A stretch of DNA of 14,546 bases, taken from contig NZ_DASSKM010000061.1 in NCBI RefSeq assembly GCF_035690525.1, positions 1 to 14,546 on the forward strand, in the 5' to 3' direction. Source of the stretch: Salinisphaera sp035690525 (lineage in GTDB: Bacteria > Pseudomonadota > Gammaproteobacteria > Nevskiales > Salinisphaeraceae). A program made the position numbers and the translations under genes. A model generated the notes under the pieces. The model worked only from the letters and a program-made list of their open reading frames with translations, made no database searches and was not told the DNA's origin. This document shows, piece after piece, positions 7,214-14,546 of this stretch (position 1 is the first letter of the stretch; each line of letters opens with the position of its first letter).

Positions 7214-9502
7214 ATGGGCAAGTCATTCAATTGGCACCGGCCGTTCGCGGGTGTCATCGGTTTATTGAGCCTGTTATTCAGCATCGGCGCCGGCGCCTGG
7301 ACTTACGATGATTTAAGTCCTCAGCAAAAAACGCTTTACGACCGGCAGCAAAACTTTATCAACTATGTTTACGAACGAGCCGGCCTGAAACCGCCGAAGG
7401 TTCCGTATTCACTCTATCTCGGCCCGGATACGCGCGGCGACAACCCGGATATAACCGAGATCACGGTTCGAAACCGCTCGGACCATGCGGCCGATTATTC
7501 GGTCGTGACTTACGGCCAGGTATTCAAAAAAGGCGACTACCAACCCGATAAGCGGTTGCTCTATTCGACGCCCGGCAATCCGAGCGACCAGGGCGTTCAG
7601 TCCGATATCAAGACCTATTACGACGACGGCTCGGTCAAGCACGCGATTCTGTCGTTTCAGCTCGACCGCGTGCCCGAGCACGGCAGCGAAAAGCTCAAGA
7701 TCTTTACCCGCGGCAACGTGTCGGACAACGCCGGCGACCGTCGCATCACGATCGGCGGCCTGCTCGCGTCCGGCTTCCACGCGAATATCGAAATCCGAAG
7801 AGATGGCCGCGTCCTCACCCAGAATGCGCGCGCCCTTCTCCAGTCGATCGTCGATCGGGGCGGCTGCGACGCGGTGCCGGACACGGTCTGCAAGACCTGG
7901 CTTTCGGGAACGCGCACGAGCGAGTGGATCATCGGCGGCGGTCATTTACAGGGCGCGGAAACAGATCGCGACAACCAACTCGCGGTCTATTTCCATGTCC
8001 GGGCCCACGCCGGCTATAGCGGCCGCATCGCCAACGCCCGGGTCGATACCGTGGTGGAAAACGACTTCACCTACGGCAAGACGGCCGGCGACCTACGCTA
8101 CGACGCCACGATCACGGTGGGCGAGCATTCGTTCACGGTCGAAGATCTGACCCACTACTATCGCGCGCGCTGGCACAAGGTGCTGTGGTGGGGCAACGAT
8201 CCGCATCTCTATGTGCGCCCGGACATGCAGTATCTACAGGCGACCCGGGCCATTCCGAATTATGCCGATATCCGGCCCGACGAGGCCGAACTCGCCAGCT
8301 TGCCGTCATCCTATCCGCTCATGGCCCACGGCGACCAAACCAAGCACATGGGCAACGTCGGCGCCCAGGCCGGCATCGGACCGCTGCCGCGCTGGACCAC
8401 GCTGTATGCGATTAGCGGCGATCCGCGCGCCTTCGACTATATGCTCGCCAACGACGACGCGGTCGGTTCCTACGGCTTCCATTTCCGGGACGCCGCGACC
8501 GGACGGCCGGTCACGATCGCCGATCATCCGTACATCACGACCGTGGCCCGCCGCGACGCGAGCTGGTGGCCCGCGGTGCGCGAGGATCTATACACCGCCT
8601 GCAGCGGCGACTGCCACTCACCATACGAATTCAATCTCGCCCATCATCCCTCGATCGGCTTTGTCCCGTATCTGGTGACCGGCGACTATTACTATCTCGA
8701 AGAATTGCAGTTCGCCGCCGCGGAAATCGAGGTCTGGGCCAACCCCAAATACCGCGGGGAAAGCCTCGGCCGTCTCCGCGTGGCAGCGCAGCAAGTCCGG
8801 CAACAGGCCTGGTCGCTACGTACGATCGCCCAGGCCGCCTACGCCACGCCGGACGCCGACCCGCTGCACGACTATTTCACCGGCCTGATGCACAACATCG
8901 CGGCCGACTACAAACAATATTATCTGCAGCACCCGGACCGGCATCCGCTGCATATCCTCGACAACTACACCAACTATCCGATTCACGGAAATCCGTGGGT
9001 GGGTGTCGCGCCCTGGCAGGAGGATTTCTTCGCCTGGTCGGTCTCTTATGCATCGGATCTGGGATTTTCTGAATTCACGCCGTTCGCCCAGTGGCTGCTC
9101 CAGTTCCAAATCCACCGCATGACCGATTGGATCGCGTCTCCCGACCGTGGATTCTGCTGGACCGTGGCGGCAACCTACGCGCTCCAGGTCCGGCCGACGC
9201 GCGGCGCGCCGTTTTTCAGCAGCATGGACGAAGCCTATAAGGCGACCCTGCCGCATTTGAACGGTCTGGACTGCGATTCGCAGGAATTCCGGAATCATAT
9301 GAGCAGTTCGACCCAGGCCGGCGAAATGATAGGTTATCCCCGTTCGCCGACCGGTTTTCCGTCCAACCTGCAGCCGGCGCTGGCCGCGACCGTCGATCAA
9401 GGACTCGCAAAAGGCCGACAAGCCTGGGATGTGTTCAACAACCGCTCGATCAAGCCGCGCTACAACAACTATCCGAACTGGGCCATCGTACCGCGCCCGT
9501 AA
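7214..9502 (+). CDS. Secreted protein of unknown function, N-terminal beta domain plus probable alpha/alpha-toroid domain
   Basis: 762 residues from the chosen ATG. Residues 1-28 are a Sec signal peptide: Lys3 and Arg9, a hydrophobic core GVIGLLSLLFSIG, and an AGA-W cleavage site. Residues about 50-260 look beta-rich and contain VVTYGQVFKKGDY, then DDGSVKHA (137-144) followed by ILSFQL. This order (a 'GxPF/QxFKxGD' strand, then 'DGSVKxAxLxF') recalls the N-terminal barrel of PcRGLX/YetA-type polysaccharide lyases, but I cannot confirm membership. The remainder is rich in aromatic residues and His, with HMGNVGAQAGIGPLPRW, a LAHHPSIGF segment (His477, His478) and YLVTGDYYYLEEL, a pattern typical of helical-toroid glycan-active enzymes. 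Cysteines at 218/226 and 463/467 could form disulfides, fitting a periplasmic or extracellular location. Polysaccharide degradation is a reasonable guess; no substrate can be given. It converges on the next gene with a 15-base gap. Confidence 0.88.
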   Translation: MGKSFNWHRPFAGVIGLLSLLFSIGAGAWTYDDLSPQQKTLYDRQQNFINYVYERAGLKPPKVPYSLYLGPDTRGDNPDITEITVRNRSDHAADYSVVTYGQVFKKGDYQPDKRLLYSTPGNPSDQGVQSDIKTYYDDGSVKHAILSFQLDRVPEHGSEKLKIFTRGNVSDNAGDRRITIGGLLASGFHANIEIRRDGRVLTQNARALLQSIVDRGGCDAVPDTVCKTWLSGTRTSEWIIGGGHLQGAETDRDNQLAVYFHVRAHAGYSGRIANARVDTVVENDFTYGKTAGDLRYDATITVGEHSFTVEDLTHYYRARWHKVLWWGNDPHLYVRPDMQYLQATRAIPNYADIRPDEAELASLPSSYPLMAHGDQTKHMGNVGAQAGIGPLPRWTTLYAISGDPRAFDYMLANDDAVGSYGFHFRDAATGRPVTIADHPYITTVARRDASWWPAVREDLYTACSGDCHSPYEFNLAHHPSIGFVPYLVTGDYYYLEELQFAAAEIEVWANPKYRGESLGRLRVAAQQVRQQAWSLRTIAQAAYATPDADPLHDYFTGLMHNIAADYKQYYLQHPDRHPLHILDNYTNYPIHGNPWVGVAPWQEDFFAWSVSYASDLGFSEFTPFAQWLLQFQIHRMTDWIASPDRGFCWTVAATYALQVRPTRGAPFFSSMDEAYKATLPHLNGLDCDSQEFRNHMSSSTQAGEMIGYPRSPTGFPSNLQPALAATVDQGLAKGRQAWDVFNNRSIKPRYNNYPNWAIVPRP

Positions 9503-9517
9503 TAACGGCCCGTAATA

Positions 9518-10396
9518 TCAACGATCCAAGCTGTCCGGCGTTTCGTGCGCCGCAAAGTGCCGGGCGGCTGGATCGATGATGTAATAGTCGCCCGCCTCGG
9601 CGCAGAAGATGTGCGCCGCCACCATTCGGCCGAGCCGCCCGTCGAATGCGCCGGGCGCGATCTCGATGCATTCGCGGGCGGGCTCGTCGAAGAACAGGCT
9701 TGATCCGCACCACCCGCAGAAGCCGCGCGAGGCGGCCGCCGACGAGCGCCACCAGCGCAACGCATTGTCACACGTCAGCCGAAACGCGACGCGATCGACC
9801 TCGACGGCCGCCCAGAAATGCCCGGACCAGCGCCGGCAGGACCGGCAATGACAGGCCCCGGCCGGGCCGGGCTCGCCATCGCAAACAAACCGCACACGAC
9901 CACAGGCGCAGCCGCCTTCGCGCGGGCCATTTTCTCGTTGCCCGACCGGCGCTGCTTCGCGTACGGGCGCTCGCTCGACCCCGCTCGTCGAAGGGCCCGG
10001 ATATTGCGGCGCGCTGTCGTGAATAGCGTAATAATCGCCAGCCTCGGCGCAGCAGATATGACCGACGATCGTTAGCCCGGTCGCGCCGTCCAGCGCGCCG
10101 GGCGCGATCGAGACGCGCTCTGTCCCGTGTCGACTGTAGAACAGGCTCGATCCGCAATGGCGGCAAAAACCGCGCTCGGCGATGGCCGATGAGCGCCACC
10201 AGATCAGCGCGTCGCCGCCGTCGACGGTTAGCGCATTGCGATCCGCATGGGCCGCGGCCCAGTAGTGGCCCGAAACGCGCCGGCAGGTCCGGCAGTGGCA
10301 GGCGACAACGTCGCTCAGCTCGCCGGCGACATGGAAACGCACGGCCCCACAAGCGCAGCGCCCGGTCGGTTGCGAGTAGCTCATGACGCGCGCCAT
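9518..10396 (-). CDS. Tandem GFA-domain (glutathione-dependent formaldehyde-activating enzyme/CENP-V family) protein
   Basis: 292 residues made of two complete GFA zinc domains joined by a roughly 30-residue linker rich in Pro, Gly and charged residues. Domain 1: Cys14, Cys16 (CACGAVRF), Cys33, Cys35, Cys38 (CHCRTCRR), Cys78, Cys81 (GFCRHCGSSLF). Domain 2 repeats this exactly 149 residues later: Cys163, 165, 182, 184, 187, 227, 230. In the characterised family member the first and last pairs hold a structural zinc and the CxCxxC triplet a second zinc, so both copies keep all seven ligands. Known members usually have one domain of 120-190 residues. The copies share long identical blocks (RSCRR/RTCRR, RSSA, CGSSLF, CAEAGDYY), implying recent duplication. 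The ATG at 10396 is 6 bases after the lutB stop; the only GGAG is 15 bases away, so translation may depend on coupling; an ATG at 10384 is an alternative. True substrate is unknown; many GFA proteins do not act on formaldehyde. Confidence 0.92.
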   Translation of the reverse strand: MARVMSYSQPTGRCACGAVRFHVAGELSDVVACHCRTCRRVSGHYWAAAHADRNALTVDGGDALIWWRSSAIAERGFCRHCGSSLFYSRHGTERVSIAPGALDGATGLTIVGHICCAEAGDYYAIHDSAPQYPGPSTSGVERAPVREAAPVGQRENGPREGGCACGRVRFVCDGEPGPAGACHCRSCRRWSGHFWAAVEVDRVAFRLTCDNALRWWRSSAAASRGFCGWCGSSLFFDEPARECIEIAPGAFDGRLGRMVAAHIFCAEAGDYYIIDPAARHFAAHETPDSLDR

Positions 10397-10402
10397 TGAA
10401 GC

Positions 10403-11878
10403 TTAAGCGGACTCCGTTTTGCGCAAACGGTGCTTGCGATACCAATCGTGGAAGCTGCCCTCAGGCGGTACGTCGGGCAGGTCGCGGACCCGGCCCCAGG
10501 CGTTGAGCCGGTTGTAGAGCGCCCAGTCGGGCAGGTGTTTCAGCGCCGAGTGGGTGGATTTGATCGCGGCGCGATAAGCGCGTGGAGAGGCCAGCGTTCG
10601 GCCGGCGGCGGCCAACGTGGACTTCTTGGTCCAGGGGATCTGGTCGTCCTCGGCCAGCACCCGGCGCCACTCGAAGATCTGTTCGTGGATGTTGATCTTG
10701 ACCGGGCAGACGTTGGTACAGCTACCGTTGAGCGTGCTCGCGAACGGCAGATTTGAATAGCGATGGGCGTCGATGCTCGGATCGAGGATCAGGCCGAGCG
10801 GGCCGGTGTAGGTCGCGCCATACGACAGCCCGCCCGAGCGCCGGAACACCGGGCAGGTGTTCATGCAAGCGCCGCAACGGATGCACTTGAGCGAAGACCA
10901 GAAGCGTTCGTCCGCCAGGCGCTTCGAACGGCCGTTGTCAACCAGCACGATATGCATCTCGCCGCCGGGCTTGGGGCCGCGGAAGTGCGACGTATATTGC
11001 GTTATCGGACTGCCGAGCGCGGATCTAGACAGCAGGCGTATGAACACGCCCATGTCGGACAGCTTCGGCACGATCTTCTCGATCCCGATGGAGGCGACGT
11101 GCAGATCCGGCACGTTGGCCGACAGATCCGCGTTGCCTTCGTTGGTGGCCACGACGAAGCCGCCGGTTTCGGCGACCGCGAAGTTCGCCCCGGTCATGCC
11201 GGCGTCGGCGTCGAGGATCAGCGGGCGCGTGGCACGGCGTTGTTGTTCGGCCAGGTAATGCGCGTCGTCGTTGCCGGCGTCGGAGCCGAGGGTTCTAGCG
11301 AATACCTGCGAGACATCCGAACGCATCTTGTGCACGGCGGGCACGACCACATGACTCGGATCTTCGGTATCCAATTGCTGGATGCGTTCGCCGAGATCGG
11401 TTTCGACGATATCGATGCCCAACGTGTCCATGTAGTGGCGGAAGCCGCATTCCTCCATGAGCATGGACTTGGACTTGATCACTTTCTTGACGCCATGGCG
11501 GGTAAATATCTCGTGCACGATACGATTATGATCGGCGGCGTCGCCGGCCCAGTGCACATGCACGCCGTTGGCGGCGGCGTTGTCGGCGAACTGTTCCAGG
11601 TAGACGTCGAGATGGGTCAACGCATGGGTCTTGATCTGGCTGGCGAGATCGCGCAGCTCCTCCCATTCGTCAATGGTCTCGGCGGCGGCGTCGCGGCGCT
11701 GGCGCATGGCCCAGACGCGTTCGTCGTGCGATTCGGCGTGGATCGGCGATTCCAGGAAGTCGCGCGCCGCACTGGCGTGGTCGACGCGCCGGCCCGGCCG
11801 GGCCTTGGCCGGCTTCGGCTGGGCTTCGCGGACCGCTTCCGGCGAATTCCGGGTCGGCGTCGGATCGGGCGTGTTCAT
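10403..11878 (-). CDS. lutB: LutB-like iron-sulfur lactate utilization protein
   Basis: 491 residues, near the usual 470-480 plus a Pro- and Arg-rich N-terminal extension of about 30. LutB is part of the cytoplasmic LutABC complex that oxidises L-lactate to pyruvate. The LUD domain occupies about residues 80-330 (KSMLMEECGFRHYMDTLGI, DADAGMTGANFAVAETGG, TNEGNADLSANVPDLHVAS). It is followed by CIRCGACMNTCPV with Cys332, 335, 338, 342, a classic 4Fe-4S motif, then GGLSYGATYTGPLGLIL, and a second motif with only Cys387 and Cys391 (SCTNVCPVK); position 384, often Cys in relatives, is Asn. The C-terminus has the LutB tail (NRLNAWGRVRDLP). The start at 11878 overlaps the lutA stop as ATGA and has GGGAG at 11885-11889, 6 bases away. 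The open frame runs 71 codons further upstream, but there it lies inside lutA and does not look like a protein. Confidence 0.94.
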   Translation of the reverse strand: MNTPDPTPTRNSPEAVREAQPKPAKARPGRRVDHASAARDFLESPIHAESHDERVWAMRQRRDAAAETIDEWEELRDLASQIKTHALTHLDVYLEQFADNAAANGVHVHWAGDAADHNRIVHEIFTRHGVKKVIKSKSMLMEECGFRHYMDTLGIDIVETDLGERIQQLDTEDPSHVVVPAVHKMRSDVSQVFARTLGSDAGNDDAHYLAEQQRRATRPLILDADAGMTGANFAVAETGGFVVATNEGNADLSANVPDLHVASIGIEKIVPKLSDMGVFIRLLSRSALGSPITQYTSHFRGPKPGGEMHIVLVDNGRSKRLADERFWSSLKCIRCGACMNTCPVFRRSGGLSYGATYTGPLGLILDPSIDAHRYSNLPFASTLNGSCTNVCPVKINIHEQIFEWRRVLAEDDQIPWTKKSTLAAAGRTLASPRAYRAAIKSTHSALKHLPDWALYNRLNAWGRVRDLPDVPPEGSFHDWYRKHRLRKTESA

Positions 11879-12618
11879 GCCGAACTCCCGTTGAGCACTT
11901 CGGCGATATGCTTGAACCGGATATTCGCGCCGATGCGCTGGGCGCAACCCTGCTGGTGCATCAGGCAAGAAGTATCGGCGGAGACGATATACCGGGCGCC
12001 GGCGCGGCCATGATCGGTGATCTTGTCGCGGCCCATGCGGCCGGAGACTTCCGGCTCGGTGACCGAGAACGTGCCGCCGAAGCCACAGCACTCGTCCGGC
12101 CGCTCGGGCGCGACTAGTTCGATGCCCTCGACCTTTTGCAACAGCGAACGCGGCTTGGAGAAATCCGGCCCAGCCAGCTCACTCGGCTTGCCGTGGCCGA
12201 GATTGCGCAGCGTGTTACAGGAATCGTGATAGCCGACCTTGTGCGGAAATTTCGCCCAGGGAAAAGCATCGACCTGCAGCACGTCGTGCAGATATTCGAC
12301 CAGTTCAAACGTATTCTCGCGCACGTGCCGGACCGCCGGCGTCTGCTCGATCGCCGTCATATGATCGCGGACCTGGTGCACGCAGGACCCCGATGGCGCC
12401 ACGATCACATCGTAATTCGCGAAATTATCCGCAAAAAGCCGCTCGGTCGCGGCCGCCTCGGCATGGCAGCCCGAGTTGACCATCGGTTGGCCGCAGCAGG
12501 TTTGGTCGAACGGGTAGTCGACATCGCAGCCGAAACGCTCGAGCAATTCCAGCGTGGCGATGCCGACCTGCGGATAAAAGGCGTCGATGAAGCAGGGAAC
12601 GAACAAACCGATGCGCAT
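11875..12618 (-). CDS. lutA: LutA-like cysteine-rich (CCG domain) lactate utilization protein
   Basis: 247 residues, typical for LutA/YkgE. It carries two CCG domains: first half with Cys9 (VPCFIDAFYPQVG), Cys41-Cys42 (TCCGQPMVNSG) and Cys79 (APSGSCVHQVRD); second half with Cys134 (YHDSCNTLRNLG), Cys177-Cys178 (ECCGFGGTFSV) and a later TSCLMHQQG. By analogy with heterodisulfide reductase subunit B and GlpC these bind Fe-S clusters in the electron path of lactate oxidation. The ATG at 12618 has AAAGG (12629-12625) 6 bases upstream. It is the first gene of the minus-strand unit lutA-lutB-GFA, with ATGA overlap to lutB. No LutR/LldR-type regulator or lactate permease gene is present in the window. 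Confidence 0.95.
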   Translation of the reverse strand: MRIGLFVPCFIDAFYPQVGIATLELLERFGCDVDYPFDQTCCGQPMVNSGCHAEAAATERLFADNFANYDVIVAPSGSCVHQVRDHMTAIEQTPAVRHVRENTFELVEYLHDVLQVDAFPWAKFPHKVGYHDSCNTLRNLGHGKPSELAGPDFSKPRSLLQKVEGIELVAPERPDECCGFGGTFSVTEPEVSGRMGRDKITDHGRAGARYIVSADTSCLMHQQGCAQRIGANIRFKHIAEVLNGSSA

Positions 12619-12644
12619 GGGCCACCTTTGCGGTTGCGGAACGT

Positions 12645-12662
12645 CCAGACTAGCGCGTCTGG
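12645..12662. promoter_or_regulatory. 18-bp dyad upstream of lutA, candidate operator
   Basis: CCAGAC-TAGCGC-GTCTGG is a perfect 6-bp inverted repeat with a 6-base spacer, ending 26 bases before the lutA ATG. Position and symmetry suit a repressor site, but it does not show the GT-N-AC core usual for GntR-type lactate regulators, so the protein is unknown. It could also form a leader hairpin. Confidence 0.45.
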
Positions 12663-12680
12663 CGCGTGCGGCAACCGCCC

Positions 12681-12711
12681 GGGCGCGGATCGGCCAATGC
12701 GATCCGCGCCC
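12681..12711 (-). terminator. 12-bp perfect stem-loop after the M16 peptidase gene
   Basis: GGGCGCGGATCG (12681-12692), a 7-base loop and CGATCCGCGCCC (12700-12711) form a perfect GC-rich stem about 30 bases after the M16 stop codon. There is no T-run on either strand, so it is not a classical intrinsic terminator; it may stop transcription with help, protect mRNA ends, or bind protein. It separates the M16 gene from lutA. Confidence 0.6.
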
Positions 12712-12741
12712 TGATGACGCCCGCCAGCCCGGCCGGCGCGT

Positions 12742-14546
12742 TTATTTCGGCTTCGGGCCTTGGATCACGCGTACCAGATCGTCCGGGCGGAACCATTTCT
12801 TTACGGCCGCTTGGATCTGCTTGGCGTCGATGGACTTATAAGCTCGCGCGGCACGGTAGGGTTCGTTCAGCGGCAGGTCGAGTTCGACCCGCGAAAGCAG
12901 ACCGTAACCGATCGAATCCGCGCCGGCCTCGTTCAGCGGCACCTGACGGATCAAACCGGCCCGGGCGCGATGCAGTTCGTCGTCCGAGATCGGCACCTTG
13001 GCCAGCTGCACCAGCGCCTGACGGATCAGCTTGTCGGCTTCGTCGACCTTGTCCGGATCGCTGCCGTACTGGAAGGCGAGCTGAGTGCGGGTGCGCGAGG
13101 TGACGAGCCCGGAGGATATGTAGTAAACCAGCCCGCGCTCGACGCGCAGCTCGCGATACAACCGGCTGGCGAACACGCCGCCGGTAAGCACTTGATTGGC
13201 CATCTGCAGGGCGTGGTATTCGGTGTTATGCGTACTCAGCCCCAGCGACTCGGCGAGCTGGACCGTATCCTGCGATTGGGCATCATCCGGCACGTGATGG
13301 AAGCTGGCCTCGTTTTCGGGCACCTCCGGCAGGGTCACGTCCGGCTTGTCGCCCTTGGCTTTCCAGCCGCCAAAGGCATCGGTCACGGCTTTTTCCACCT
13401 GATCCGGGCTGATATTGCCGACCACCACGATCGTGCTCAGATCGGGCCGGAACACCTTTTTGTAATAGTCCGTGACATCGTCATAGCTGAGCCCGGCGAT
13501 CGACTTCGGCGTGGCGAAGCGCAGATCGGGATCATTCTCCGGCAGGATGCCTTTACGCATCGCCTGATCGGCCTTGAAGTCCGGGCTGGCGATGGTGCCG
13601 GCCTGGGCCGCCACGGCGCGTTCCTGAAGGCGCTGGAAAGCGCTCTTGGGCAACGCCGGATGCAACTCGTTCTCGGCCAGCAGGCCCAGGCCCCGCTCGA
13701 AATGCTCGGGCAGCACGGTGAGCGAGAAGCCGGTCCCGGCCGAGGCCTGGGCGCCGATCGCATCGAGCGCGGCTTGATACGCCTTGCGGTCGTGCCGGGT
13801 GGTACCGAAGTCGAGCAACTGCGACAGCAAACCGCTCACGCCTTCCTTGTTCTTCGGCGCTTCCAGATCGGGCTCGTTGCGGATATGTCCGTAGACATGC
13901 ATCGCGTGAAACGCGTCCGAGGCGACGGTGATCAGCTTCATGCCGTTATCGAGCGTGGTCTCGACCGGCTCGATCGTCTGCTCGGGCGTAATGATCGTCG
14001 CCAACGGCTCGGCGGCCCAGTCCGGCAGCTCCACGTTGCCGACGTTCTTGGGCGAGAACGACTCGCTGCCGCCGTAGCCGCCGCCGGTCTGCGGCGCGCC
14101 CGAACCTTCGGGCTTGAGAATGGCGAGCACGCTCTGGTCCGGCTGGATCAGCGTGGCCAGCAATTGGTTCACGTCCTCGGCGGTGACGTTCTTGATCGCG
14201 GCCAACTGAGCGGCGGGCGATTGCAGATGATCCACCGCCACCGCCTGGGTCCAGCGATGCGCCAAACCCGGGATCGAATCGCGCGCGGCCGCGTCCTGAG
14301 TGATCAGCGAACGCTTGGCGGCGGCCACCTGCTCGGGGCTGATGCCTTTCTCGGCGATATTGCCGAGGATCGAGCGCATCTGCTTGACCAGCGCCTCGGC
14401 GTCCGCGCCTTTCGGAAACACTACATAGCTCACACCGATCGAACCGAGCGCGGCCGGCAGGCTGGTGTACTGGGCGGCCAGGCTCTTGCCGCTGGCGACC
14501 ATCTTCGTATACAGCGGGCCGCGCGGATTGTTGAGCACACTGGCCA
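12742..14546 (-). CDS. M16-family zinc peptidase (pitrilysin/insulinase type), N-terminal part outside window
   Basis: 600 residues are visible and the frame is still open at the window edge (a GTG at 14538 is internal), so the N-terminal repeat with the HxxEH zinc site is not seen. Visible residues 1 to about 150 are the end of the first M16 repeat (LNNPRGPLYTKMV, then a helical domain ending LAILKPEG). A Gly/Ser linker (GGGYGGSES) follows. A second full repeat comes next: TTLDNGMKLITVASD, then GVSGLLSQLLDFGT (13801-13842, residues 235-248), where active members have HxxEH; here those positions are G, S and Q. Later come LSTIVVVGNISPDQVEKAV and FASRLYRELRVERGLVYYISSG, both standard M16 landmarks. 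Thus a two-repeat enzyme with one non-catalytic half, usually periplasmic and degrading peptides; the signal peptide is not visible. Stop TAA at 12744-12742. Confidence 0.95.
   Translation of the reverse strand, partial: ASVLNNPRGPLYTKMVASGKSLAAQYTSLPAALGSIGVSYVVFPKGADAEALVKQMRSILGNIAEKGISPEQVAAAKRSLITQDAAARDSIPGLAHRWTQAVAVDHLQSPAAQLAAIKNVTAEDVNQLLATLIQPDQSVLAILKPEGSGAPQTGGGYGGSESFSPKNVGNVELPDWAAEPLATIITPEQTIEPVETTLDNGMKLITVASDAFHAMHVYGHIRNEPDLEAPKNKEGVSGLLSQLLDFGTTRHDRKAYQAALDAIGAQASAGTGFSLTVLPEHFERGLGLLAENELHPALPKSAFQRLQERAVAAQAGTIASPDFKADQAMRKGILPENDPDLRFATPKSIAGLSYDDVTDYYKKVFRPDLSTIVVVGNISPDQVEKAVTDAFGGWKAKGDKPDVTLPEVPENEASFHHVPDDAQSQDTVQLAESLGLSTHNTEYHALQMANQVLTGGVFASRLYRELRVERGLVYYISSGLVTSRTRTQLAFQYGSDPDKVDEADKLIRQALVQLAKVPISDDELHRARAGLIRQVPLNEAGADSIGYGLLSRVELDLPLNEPYRAARAYKSIDAKQIQAAVKKWFRPDDLVRVIQGPKPK

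Noticed and set aside
10763..12013. Long + strand open frame of 416 residues opposite lutB
   Set aside because: It is antisense to a gene with clear Fe-S and LUD motifs; its Gly/Val/Asp/His-rich composition is the usual mirror image of a GC-rich gene.
11879..12091. 71-codon upstream extension of lutB
   Set aside because: The stretch lies within lutA in another frame, is Arg/Pro/His-rich, and the ATG at 11878 has GGGAG and an ATGA overlap with lutA.

Overview
The window is GC-rich proteobacterial DNA. The mix of genes (a type VI-style RHS phospholipase with a lipoprotein partner, an Escherichia-type AMP nucleosidase, LutA/LutB, a two-repeat M16 peptidase) fits a gammaproteobacterium, but genus or species cannot be fixed from the sequence. 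There are seven protein-coding genes that I can name at least to family level or describe, plus one 762-residue secreted protein of unknown function. I saw no RNA gene, CRISPR array or intact transposase.

Left part (1-4888, + strand): the 3' portion of a large RHS/YD-repeat gene. Its RHS core ends with the usual DPxGL signature, followed by a 421-residue Tle1-like (DUF2235) lipase domain with a GFSRG nucleophile elbow. Eighteen bases later, with a strong ribosome binding site, lies a small lipoprotein gene that is the obvious immunity candidate. Base composition falls from about 70% GC in the YD repeats to about 40% at the toxin tip and in the lipoprotein, as expected for an exchangeable toxin/immunity cassette.

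Middle (4889-9502, + strand): a 489-base gap carries tandem GGGTTCCGGG repeats and a pair of GGGG(A/G)CAGTATATTTAATT arms in inverted orientation, which look like a non-autonomous mobile or REP-like element. It is followed by amn (AMP nucleosidase) and then by the secreted two-domain protein, whose layout recalls polysaccharide-active enzymes.

Right part (9518-14546, - strand): lutA and lutB overlap by ATGA, and six bases after lutB sits a gene for a protein with two tandem GFA-type zinc domains. Together these look like one operon, with no lutC in the window. Upstream of lutA is a compact intergenic region with an 18-bp dyad (candidate operator) and a 12-bp perfect stem (candidate terminator of the upstream gene). 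The window ends inside a two-repeat M16 zinc peptidase gene whose N-terminal catalytic part lies beyond the edge.

The most interesting system is the RHS-Tle1 phospholipase with its lipoprotein partner and low-GC tip. Next are the lutAB operon with a tandem-GFA gene and a cysteine-poor second Fe-S motif in LutB, and the uncharacterised secreted protein.
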